A stretch of DNA of 64,000 nt from Symbiodinium natans (Eukaryota > Sar > Dinophyceae > Suessiales > Symbiodiniaceae), in the NCBI GenBank assembly GCA_905221605.1, contig CAJNDS010002524.1, forward strand, positions 841,634-905,633, written 5' to 3'. The position numbers were made by a program, and so were the translations under genes. This document shows positions 1 through 10,900 of the stretch, in pieces. The notes under the pieces are model-generated. The model had not been told where the DNA came from and searched no databases. It saw only the letters and a program-made list of their open reading frames with translations. Positions within the stretch are counted from its first letter, which is position 1; each line of letters begins with the position of its first letter.

Positions 1-61
1 CCCTACTAGGGGCACGTTGGGCGTTTCGGAGCTTGGTGCAGCGCTGCGACATGTACCTGAG
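1..61 (+). CDS. exon (partial) of DUF5718-like gene
   Basis: The open frame with codons starting at position 3 reads ...WAFRSLVQRCDMYLR and ends at a GC donor (62-63). Two leftover bases pair with the G that opens the next exon. A CTAG at 6-9 could be the acceptor. The content is too short to identify on its own. Confidence 0.35.
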
Positions 62-3000
62 GCTGTGCCTCCTTAGATGTTGTTCTGGCTTCTACCTACT
101 CTTCAGGGTTTAGGGTTTAGGTTTAGGGTCTATGGTTCAGGGTTTAGGATTTAGGGTTTAGGGTTCAGGGTTTAGGTTTTCGGGTTTAGGGTGTAGGGTT
201 TAGGTTTCGGGTTTAGGGTTTAGGGATTTGGGATCCAAGGGTTTAGGGCTACCCTGCGCGGCCGAGGTGCCGCAAGTTTGACGCCGTGGAGCACGCGCGC
301 GTGCTCATCAAGATTTTGGATCCGGAGAACGAGGGCCAGGTGCGGCTCTATGGTGTGCTTGTAGGTAGGGTTTAGGGTTTAGGGTTTGGGGTTTGGGGTT
401 TAGGGTTTAGGGTTTAAGGTTCAGGGCTTAGGATTTAGGGCTCAGGTTTAGGGCCAAGTTTAGGGTTTAGGGCTAGGACCCAGATTAGGCCCTTATTCTC
501 TTTTTTTAGGGTTGCGGTTCCCTTGTGATCCTCTTACAAACCAAAAGGGCGCCCTGTGTATTCCTAGGTCACTCCTGGGTTTAGTTAGGGTAGTGGGTAT
601 AGGGTTTATGGGGTTTAGGGTGCCTTATCTCTCTAAGGGTTTCATGGGCCCTTCCTTACCTCCTTAACGGGTTCTGAGGTATGGGCCGTTGGGTTGTACA
701 GGGTATGGGCCCAGCCGCAGGCACCATGAAACTACCCTAAGAAACCCCCCAAAGACCCGATGCGCCCCATCAAGCCCCAAGTAGCCTTCTGAATCTCCTA
801 CACGGCCTCCTAAAGCCCTAAAGGGTTCAGGGTTTAGGGTTTAGGATTTAAGGTTTAGGCCCTAAAGCCCGAACACCCTAAACCAGTAACCCTAGACCCC
901 CCAAAACCCTGAGCCCTCAACCCTAAACCCTAAACCACAATCTCTAGCCTCATAAGCGTGTGTGAACCCTGGCCAGTTGTTGGGTTGTTCGGAGTTCGGA
1001 AGTTCGGACTTGTGGGACACATGGGCTTGGGAACTAGGAGTTCACCCTTAACTCTAAACTCCGAATCCCCAAAACGCCAAAGCCCACTGAACCCCAAACT
1101 CGAAACCTCAGATCCCAAAACCCCTACTTAGACGTCTCAAGGTGCTTAGTCAGTAGGTTTCAGGTAGGGATATATGTGCCCTATGCAGGTTTAACTGACT
1201 TCTATCCTAACAAATGGCCTGCGCGGCAAGTTCTCTGAGCTTTGAAGTAAGGATTATGGGGCTAGGTGAAGTAGTGGCTCACATATTGGGGGTTTTTCGA
1301 GCACGGAATGTAGGGTTTCGGAACTGGGCATTTGAGCATTTTGGCCACATCGGCGAAGTCGGGATGCCAATCTACTTTGGAGTTTGGGTTTAAGGTGTGG
1401 GGCTTTGGGTCTTGTATGTCCTACTTACAGAGCACCCTGGTTGTTGGGGGGTGGTTGGAAGGTATATCTAAACGTTTAGAGTCTGAGGCTTTAGTTTCAG
1501 GGCTTGGGGCTTGAGGCCTCAAGGGTTCCAGACAATGTTAAGGTTTAGGGCTTAGGGCTTAGGGCGTATAGGGTTTAGGGGGTTGCAATGTCAGCCATTC
1601 GCAGTCTGGAACCCTCGTACCTACCGCTTTTGGACTTCCTGCGAATGAACACGAAGACAGCAGATCAGCCACACACTTTCGCGGATAAAACGCCGCTGGT
1701 GTTGTTTGACACGTCAGCTGCAGCCACCGTCAGTGTCAGGATGCTGAAGCAAGGCCTTGACCATTGCAGCGTCCACCTGGTGAGCATGAAGATGAACGAT
1801 CTCTTTCTCGTGAAAAGCCTATGCACTGTTCCCGAGTCTTCTTGCTTCACTGGATACAGTGTCATGTGGTTCAAAGGCGCTCAGGACACCTCGTCGCAAA
1901 GGAAGGAGATGTTCCTGCAGGTACCTCTGGACAGCCGCCTCAGTCCACCAAGCTGTGTGCCCACTTTAGCACTCGTGGTGGCTGCAAGGGAGGGGGCGCA
2001 AGTGCAAATTTCTTCACAAGCAAGGAGCGGTCATGACTTCGCGGACTGACCAGACCCTCAAGCACAAACTGCAGAGATGCTTGGAGGAAATCAGTGGCAT
2101 GGTCAATGACCCCGCCTATGTCAAGTGGGGTTCATTGGATAACATCCACGGTCATCGGCATCGCGTGCCAGCCAGGGGGATGTTCGAGGCTCACTCGGGC
2201 CCCCTTCGGAATGATGTAGTGTTTAGGGTTTAGGGTTTATAGGGTGTGGGCATTTTGAATACTGGAAATATTTTGTTGTTCATGTTCCCAGGGGAGTATA
2301 GTTCACTTGCCGCCCCAGACCCAACAAGTTCGCAGGCAAAAGCACCCCCCCTAATGAATTAGAGGGTACCCTAGGCCTAGACCCGCAACCATAACACCCG
2401 CGCCAACAAAAAAGTGATATGTCCATATGTGTGTATATATACATATACATGTATGTATGTATGTATGTATGTATGTATGTATATATATATATACATATAC
2501 ATTTTGCAGTTCCATTCATTGTGCTTGAACATGCAAAGGTCAAAATAATAAAAAAAAACAATGATCCACATTGTTAAATGGGAACCAGCTCCTTCTGAAC
2601 AAAGCCAGCGGTCAAGCTGGAGAGGTGGATCTGGCTCGCTTCTGCACGGGCCCTACAGCAAAGAGGACGTTTTTTCCTCTTCTACAGGATGCTATTAGGG
2701 TTTAGGGTTTAGGGTTTAGGGTTTAGGGTTTAGGGCTTAGGGTTTAGGGTTTAGGGTTTAGGGTTTAGGGGCGAGTTGAGGGCTGCACCCTAAGCCGTAA
2801 AAGCCCCTACATGGAAAGCCTACGACCTAGGAGGAGTTCTTTCAAGGCGTCACCGGAGTCCTTCCTTGGCCGTCAGGCTTTCTGGGCTGCTACAGCAGGT
2901 CTCAAACCTTCCCTGAAGCCCGAAGAGACGAAAGTCCTAGACAATAAACTCCAACTTACAAGCCCTCTAAACCCTGTGTAAGTTGGGATGTTCCTCCTTA

Positions 3001-4882
3001 TACTAACAGCCCTTAATGGGGATTATAGTTGGGGGGTGCTAGAATCCCGATCAAGGACTGTTAGTATAAAGAGGAACATCCCAACCTCTACGCCCTATAC
3101 AAGACTTAACTCGACACCCTAAGCCCGAAGCACCTCGTGCGCCACTCAGGCGATCAGTTCGCAGCCGTGCAGATGGTCCGAAACTCCGCGCGGCTCAAGC
3201 GCCCGGGCGTCGTAAAGATGTGTTCAGGGTTTCGGATTTTATGGTTCCGCGGGTTTAGGTGGGCTTAGATGGGCTCAGGGTTTGGGAATTCAGGGTTTTG
3301 GGTTATGCCATTGGGGTGTAAAATCGGCCAGCAGAACGCCATACTAGGGCTTAGGGGTTAGCTATCTTCTACCTCCCCTTGTTTGAGTCTAAGAGGTCCT
3401 TGTTGAATTAAATTTAAGGCTCCAGTTTTTCGACTCCGAGGTACGTAGGCATTGTTTCGTATACATTGGGGTTACTTCCTTGCTCATATGGGGAGTTCCT
3501 TAATCAGGGTCCTGTTTATAAGGTGCCATATGATATAGCTCCAACAAAGGGACCCGAATTTCGAGAATTGCACGTATTATACTACTGTAGCTAGAAACTT
3601 ACGGTAGTACCTACAAAGGAACTGCACTTACAACTCTTGTATACCAGGAGCCCTAGAATTAGGATTCCCCAGTCACTGGGCTTATAGGGGCAAGCAACCT
3701 GGCTACAGCACCGTAGATTGGTCGAAGGTTGCCGTCTTTGGGTGGTTGGGGGAGGGTTTAGGGTTTCGTGTGTCTGGACCCAGAGTAGGCCTTCATTCCC
3801 TTTTTTTGGCTATGGTTCCCGTTTAAGCTCCTTTTAACCAAAAAAGGAGACCGTTCTTATTCCTAGTTTACTCTTGGATTTAGATCTTAGGGTAGGTCAT
3901 GGGCCATTAATACGGTCCCTTACCTCCCTTAAAGGGTTCTGAATATGGGTGTTTAGGGTGTATAAGGAGTATATCAGGGTCCCCTAAAAAGGGCCCGACC
4001 CAAAGAATGAGAGTGCGGACCCTGTATCCTGGCTTCACGCTTATGAGCTTCATGTTCTGGCTTCAGGGCTTAGGATTGAGGGATTCAGGGTTAAACCCTC
4101 AAATACCCTAAGTCCTACTCTTCCTTGTGTCGAGCTGAATGACCTAGTAACCCTAGGCCCTAACCCGAAAGCCTAAAGCCCAACCCTGAACCCTGAAACC
4201 TAAACCCTAACCCTAAATCCTAGCCCTAAACCCTAAACCCTTAGCCCTAAACCCTAAACCCTAAACCACACATCCGCATTTCCCTCGGGGTCCGGACAAG
4301 GCATTGGCATCGCACCTTTGGTCTGGGTGTGGCCGGCAACGTCGCAGGTTCGGCCGCCCGGGGTCCACGAATCCCTAAACCCTAAACCCTGAACCCTGAA
4401 CCCTAAACCCTGAAACCGAGGGGTTTGGGGGATTGGAGATCTTTAGCGTTGTGCAGGGCTTAGAGGCAGAGGTTTAGCGTTCTTTCGGTTGTTCCTTGTG
4501 TGTGTGTGCGCCTTTGTTTTCGGAAGCTAGGTGGTTACGTGTGCTCGTCGGGGTTGTGTGAATTTGCGGAATCCCCCTCAAGAAACGCCGCATTCACCAG
4601 AATCGACTCCTCTTTCTCAGGTTCCTCGTGTTTCGGAACCCTACACCCCAAACCTCAACCCCAAACCGGAGGGTTTTGGGTGCCTTTGTAAGGGCCAATC
4701 TAGTTTTTTTGTTCAGGGGTCAGCCATAAGTCCCTAAACCCTAAACCCTAAACCTGAAACCCAAGTCATTAGAAGGGCCAACTTGGGGTGTGCTCAGGGG
4801 CTGGCTGAGGATTCGGGCCGAGAAGGGCTTAGGGCTTCGGGCTTAGGGCTTCGGGTTTAGGGTTTAGGGTATATATATATAC

Positions 4883-4923
<41 letters not shown>

Positions 4924-7900
4924 GGTTTAGGGTATATATAACATATCCTTAATATTCCTAAGGGGAGGGGAGGGGCCGGGGGGGGGGGGGGGGCGCTTCA
5001 AATACATTGAGGGAGACCTAGGATTGCTTGGAGGCTCGTGGGCGGGTTGTAAGTAGGGTGGCCATGGATGCAAGCCGACTTAGGGGAATTTCCTAGTTAG
5101 CCCTAAACCCTAAACCCTAACCCTTAAACCCTAAACCCTAAACCCTAAACCCTAAACCCCACTCTTTAACCACCCATGAACCCCTGCTGGGGTGGGGGGC
5201 CTCAGGCCACATGGCGCAAGCCGGCGAAGCCGACCCCAGCCACGCCCAAACGGAAATGCCCCCGGCAGTCTTTACCTTCTACGTGCCTTCGGCTTTAGGG
5301 TTTAGGGTTTGGGGTTTAGGGTTTAGAGTTTAGGGTTTGGGGTTTAGGGTTTGGGGTTTAGGGTTTAGGGTTTGGGGTTTAGGGTTGGGGTTTAGGGTTT
5401 GGGGTTAAGGGTTTAGGGTTTATGGTTTAGAGTTTAGGGTTGGAGCCCAAACCTGGGTCCCAAAGCCTGCGAGGCTTTCGGGTGTAGGCGATAAGAGGGG
5501 AACCCCCCATCTGAGATCCCCAAAAACCCCCCATCTGAGATCCCCAAAAAGTAGGATCCCCTTAGCATAAGGACCCCGATAAGGTACCCCGAATTTCGGA
5601 ACCCCCCCCATATTATGGGCCTCTGGCCGAAAGTGTTCTGTGTTCTGCTTGCTAGCTCTGGTGGTCGACCTCACTCTCCTCGACCCCTAAGCCACAATAT
5701 CGCCCCTGAACGAGCACGAGTGCTTCCCCGAGCCTCCACCTCCTATTTGGGTTTAAGCCCTAACCTTAAGACCTAAACCCGAAGCTCTAAAGCCTAAAGC
5801 CTAAAGCCCTACTCCCTAAACGGTCCGAGGCGCCGCACCCCCACACCGTGGACGCGACGGAAGATGAGATCTTGCAGCGGCTCGAAAACTTTCCTGTCAC
5901 GAACGCCGTGATTGACTTCCCCCGTGCCAGGGCTGCTAGCAGAATCCTTCTACCCCAAACCCTAAACCCTAAACCCTAAACTAGGCTTTTGAGCCCAAAG
6001 GCCGGATTATATCAGGGTTTTTTTGGTCGTTTTGAGCCTAAGGGAATACATGTTTAGTGCCAAGTTGTGGGGGCTTCTGAACTGAAACCCTGCAAGAGTA
6101 CCTCTACCCAACATGCTTAGGGATTCGGACAACCCCTAAAACCCCAAAGCCCTACGCCCGAAAGGCTAAACCCTTACCCTAAACCCTAAACCCTAAACCC
6201 TAAACCCTAAACCCTAAACCCTAAACCCTAAACCCTAAACCCTTACCCCTAACCCCTTTAGAGTTTAGGGTGCTGAAGAGCCTCGGCATCTGGTGGGAGC
6301 TTGGGAACTCGGCTCCATAGGGTTTAGGGTTTGCGGCTTAGGCCTTCTAGGGTTTAGGGTTTAGGGTTTAGGGATCTTCTGGAACTGTCGGGCGAGCCTG
6401 AATTCAAGCGACGACGAAGCGACGTAGGTTGAGAGGCTCATGCCCTTCACGTTCGCCGGTTCAAGGTCTAGGGCTTAGAGGTTTTCTAGGGTTTCTTGCG
6501 GGTTAAAAGTTTAGGCTTGACGGCGCAACCCCTAAACCCTACACCCAAAGCCCTAAGCCCTAAGCCCTAAGCTCGCAAGGACAGGGTGGCAATGTTCAGG
6601 TCGAGCCCGAGATGGGTTTGTATTGCGACATCGTGTACACGAAGGCAGGGTTTAGGGTTTAGCGTTTAAGGTTTAGGGTTGAGGGTTTAGGGTTTAGGTT
6701 TTAGCCCCCAATTATCAGTCTACTTGTATCCTACTTAGAGGACTTAGGGGTCTTATCAGTACAGCTTGTTTTTGTTGGTGTCGAAACTGATTTTTGGATT
6801 TGTCCAAAGGGTACGTGAGGGCCAGTTCAGGTTGAGGGTTTAGAGTTTAGGGTTAGCTCAATATCAGAGGCCATGCTAAAGCAGGGGACCCAGACAAGGG
6901 GACCTCACAGCATCAGGTTTTGGGTTCGGGGCGCTCGTTGTGGCCCTTTATTTTTAGAGAATACCTATATATATATATATATATGTATTTAAGAGGCTAA
7001 GCTCTAGACCCTGCCCCAAGAACCCCAAGCTTATTTGTTTCTAGGTTACCCAAGAGCCTAGAAGGGCTTTTGTACTAAAGCCAACAAGAAACTAGGTTTT
7101 GGTTTCTTACGGTAGACCCTAAACCCTAAACCCTCAGCCCTCAACCCTAAACCGTAAACCCTGAACCCAGCCCGCACAAAAGCCCCTATAAGCGATGCTC
7201 TCCCTAGGATGGCAAAGCAGTGGAGCGCCTCGTACCGCGACGGATAGCGGCCTTCAACGACTGCCCCGCTGCGGCAGTAGGGTTTGGGGTTTAGGGTTTA
7301 GGGTTTAGGGTTTAAGGTTTCGGGCTCAGGGCTTAGGGTTTAGGGTTTAGGGTTTAGGGTGTAAGGTTTCGGGTTTTGTTAGGGCTTGTAAGCTTTAGGG
7401 TTTGAGGGGTTTAGGGCCGGGCTTAGGGTGTTGTAGGGGCTTGTTCGCTAGCTTCGTTTTTTGGATTGATGTCGTTTCTTTCTTTTGTTGGCTTCTCAGG
7501 GTTTGAGCTTGTTGTTCAGGGTTTGGAGGTTTGGACTCTAGGGGTTTGGCATCTAGGGCTTAGGTTTCCGGGTTTATAATTTTTCGGGAGCTGTGGCTGC
7601 AAGTTTTTTGGGTTTCGGGTGCAGGGCACCCTAAACCCTAAACCCTTAACCCTTAACCCTAAACCTTAAACCTTAAACCCTAAACCCTAAACCCTAAACC
7701 CGAAACCCTAAACCTCTGCCCAGGCTCCATACGGCAGCTGGACGGGTCGTCGAAGCTGACTCTCGGTGACAGAAGTTCTGTCTGGCAGGGTTTGGGGGTT
7801 AGGGTTTAGAGTTTAGGGTTTAGGGTTTAGGGTTTAGGGTTTGGGGTTTGGGGTTTGGGGTTTGGGGTTTGGGGTTTGGGGTTTGGGGTCTCTCGGGCTA

Positions 7901-10900
7901 ATAGGCTTTATCGGGCTTAAAAGGGTTTATCGGGTTTCTAGGGCCAGGCTCTGTATTCCAGCCCGCTGGGTGTTTACAGTTTAGGGTTTAGAGGCTTGGT
8001 GTGTTAGTGTTCCGGGTTCTCTTAAGGTTTTTCTGCCCGGAAACCTAAGCTTCCTAAACCCTAAACCCTAAACCCTAACCCTAAACCGTAAACCCTAAAC
8101 CCTAAACGGAGGTTTGTCGTGGACTGTCCAAGCTCCGAAACTTAGGGCCATTTGGGGGCATGGCTGGCTCGGAGGGTGTAGGGTTTAGGGTTTAGGGTTT
8201 AGGGTTTAGGGTTTAGGGGTGAAGGTTCATGGGCAGTACAGGGGCCTGAATGATTGGAATAGGATTCTGGGGGGCTAGTATAGAATGAGTATATAGGGAC
8301 GATCAGGGAACACTATTCGTAATTATGTACCTGCCTTCACAAAGGTTATCACCATAGTTGCCCTACTTCTAACCCTACTTGCAAGCACCCATGAACCTGC
8401 CAGTATGGGTTTTTTTCACCTCAAGCTCTAAACCCTAGACTCTAAACCCTAAACCCTAAACCCTAAACCCTGAACCCTGAACCCTAAACCCTAAACCCTA
8501 AACTTTACTAAACCAGTGCATCCTAAAACCCAAAAGCCGAACCATTCCGGCGGGCTCCCAGGAGCGAGAAGAAAAACTGGGGATTTGGCAGCAAGGGCAT
8601 TAGCCTTCGAAGCTTCCGCATCAATAGCATCTCCCGCGGCAGCTACGTGGCTTTGGCTCAGTTTTGGTGGGCTTGAGTTTGTTCGAACCCTAAACCCGAA
8701 ACCCGAAGCCCTAACCCCTAACCCATAAACCCTAAACCCTAAACCCTAAGAGCTTTGGCTTTTGTTGAGGATCCAGGCCTGGTATGGAGTCATCCCTGTG
8801 ATGGGACGCGCCTGAAACGACAAGCGTCCAAGAGCCAGGATGCCCAAATTAGGAGTTTCCCCCTTGTGCTAACAGTTGTAGGTTTAGGGTTTAGGGTTTA
8901 GGGTTTAGGGTTTAGGGTTTAGGGTTTAGGGTTTAGGGTTTAGGGTTTAGGGTTTAGGGTTTAGGGGTGGTAACCTTTAACCTTGTTGGGGTAATATCAT
9001 CCCCTTATACTCCCAAAGGTTAACCTTTAGTTCCCCTAAGTACTGGACAACTAGGAACAGCTCCTTAATAAGGATTATAGTACCCCCCCCCCCATTATAA
9101 TCCCTATTCAGGACTAATCCCAACTTCTTCCCCGTTGCCGGGTTAGGATCCCTCACACACCCCTTTTTGTGAACAATACAGGGCCCCTTCCCGCACACAT
9201 GTTGCAAGTATACCGTAGACGCATGATCCCGGTACGGTCCGGGGGGCAGGGAAGGGATTGCTAGGATTTGGGCAGACCCTAAACCCTAAACCCGAAACCC
9301 TAAACCCTAAACCCTAAACTAGGGTTCAGCCCAGGTGGATCAGCTCTGCATGGCGTCCTACATCAAGAGAGGCCATGGCAGGATCGAGCTGCAGGGAGTT
9401 GATGCGACTTGCTTGGGGTGGCAGACATGGCCACTTTTCAAAGTTAAACTGGGGCGTTTAGGGTTTAGGGTTTAAGGTTTAGGGTTTAGGGTTTGTTTAG
9501 GTTTGGGGTTTATGGTCGCTTCTGGTGTGCTCATTACAAGGCAGCCCCTGTTATTTTTGGATGCCCAAAATGAGGCCAAGTGACCACATGGATTTCGGGT
9601 TTAGGGTTTGGGGACTCTTCCGGTCGTTGATGCTTAGGGTTAAGGGGGCCAAGGGGCTTGGGTTTCAAGGCATTTACGGTGGTTGCTTACACAGGCCTAG
9701 AACCTAGGGTTTAAAGGCTTAGGGTTTAGGGTTCAGGGTTTAGGGTCTAGGATTTAGGGTTTAGGGTTTAGGGCTACTTGGAGGTACGTGGGTACGTAAA
9801 ACTGGGGTTAAAAAGCAGGGTAACTGTGATTAGAGCCTTCTTTAGGGAACTTGTAATCCTACTTATTAGTACCCGTGAACCTTCCAAGTGCAACCTAAAA
9901 CCTCAGAGCCTTAAACCTCCAAGCCTAGGTCTACAGGCCTAGTTCGGTTGTCACCCTAAACCCTAAACCCTAAACCCTAAACCCTGAACCCTGAACCCTG
10001 AACCCTAAACCCTTTTTCGGGGTCTAAGAGAAGGAGGGTTCGGGCTTCAAGGTCTAGCCTTAGGTTATAGTTGATGCCTTGTAGCCGCCCTTCACGACCC
10101 TTTAGAAGGATATACATATATATATATATATATATCTAGGGATGCTAGGGCCTGATCCCTACTAAGAAGACGGGGAGTCTCCTAAGTATCGTGCCTTCGG
10201 GCGGGGTCGAGGAGGGCAGGGGACTCCACTCTTGGGCACCATTCCCAGGATGATATACCTTAGACTGTACTAGTATAGGGGTTCTAGCGTAGGAATTATG
10301 AGGTATCTTCGACCTTCCTTGATAAGGAGATCTACCTAAAGCTGAAGCATAGTACGAACTCTACGGTATACTCAATTCAGGTCTACGGTTTTCTCACTCC
10401 AAGTGGGTCCCTGCGTTCTCCACATAGCCCCCCTCCCCTCCTTCCCGGACGCAGGTCCTGAGACCTTTGATTATAGCATTCCAGCTCCGGCGAGGACCAG
10501 GGCTCCCTTCACTCGTTTTGCGGTTTTAGGGTTGAGGGTTTAGGGTTCAAGGTTTGGGGTGTGGGGGTGGGGGTGGGTTGGGGCAGAGGGAGGGGGGGGG
10601 CGAGGCTTTGTGATTGAAAGGGGTTGTTGACTGGCTTTGGGGAGTTCAGGGTTGGGGGTTCAGGGTTTGGGGTAATGAGGATTGCAGGATGTTGAAAACG
10701 TGTTACATTTGCTACGACTGTTTCTTCTCCGCTGCAGACGGGAAAGGGGGGCCGAGCTTGGGCAGATTCTTCCCAGGGGTGGAGCTTTGAAACTCCCTAA
10801 ACCCTAAACCCTAACCCTAAAACCTAAACCCTAAGTCCTTAGATCCTGAACCGGGAGAGAAGGATTTAGTGCTCGCGAGGAACTACCTACTGTTCCACGA

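Larger units (their letters stand above)
365..3149 (+). other. intron: telomeric repeats, one C-family MITE, coding-like relic, palindromic MITE
   Basis: Holds degenerate TTTAGGG arrays at 365-470, 808-860 and 2692-2770, a MITE at 475-582, a low-repeat segment with broken reading frames at 1588-2220, a GTAT/ATAC microsatellite at 2431-2500 and a long palindrome at 2982-3085. Confidence 0.7.
3220..5205 (+). other. introns around the 4.3-kb exon
   Basis: Contains a MITE of family C at 3770-3892, mixed TTTAGGG and CCCTAAA arrays (4200-4265, 4375-4420, 4735-4760, 4855-4930, 5100-5160), an AT dinucleotide run at 4870-4920 and a poly-G run at 4979-4993. The exon at 4301-4347 is the only coding piece I can support. 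Confidence 0.65.
5292..9334 (+). other. introns between the small exons of the 5.2-9.3 kb section
   Basis: Noncoding DNA made of TTTAGGG/TTTGGGG blocks right after exons and CCCTAAA blocks right before them (for example 5283-5435, 5947-5975, 6176-6245, 6645-6700, 7275-7365, 7628-7715, 7800-7890, 8420-8505, 8880-8967), a D-family MITE at 5493-5611, (AT)n at 6966-6984, and F-family and A-like palindromes at 8969-9117. Piece 6375-6438 has an open frame but is not needed for frame continuity. Confidence 0.65.

Noticed and set aside
267-364. EF-hand protein
   Set aside because: LDPENEGQV is only loosely like a calcium loop, and the exon joins in frame to the DUF5718-like exons.
6375-6438. Exon LELSGEPEFKRRRSD in the DUF5718-like gene
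   Set aside because: Open and exon-like, but adding it breaks the phase between 5923 and 6580, which join cleanly.
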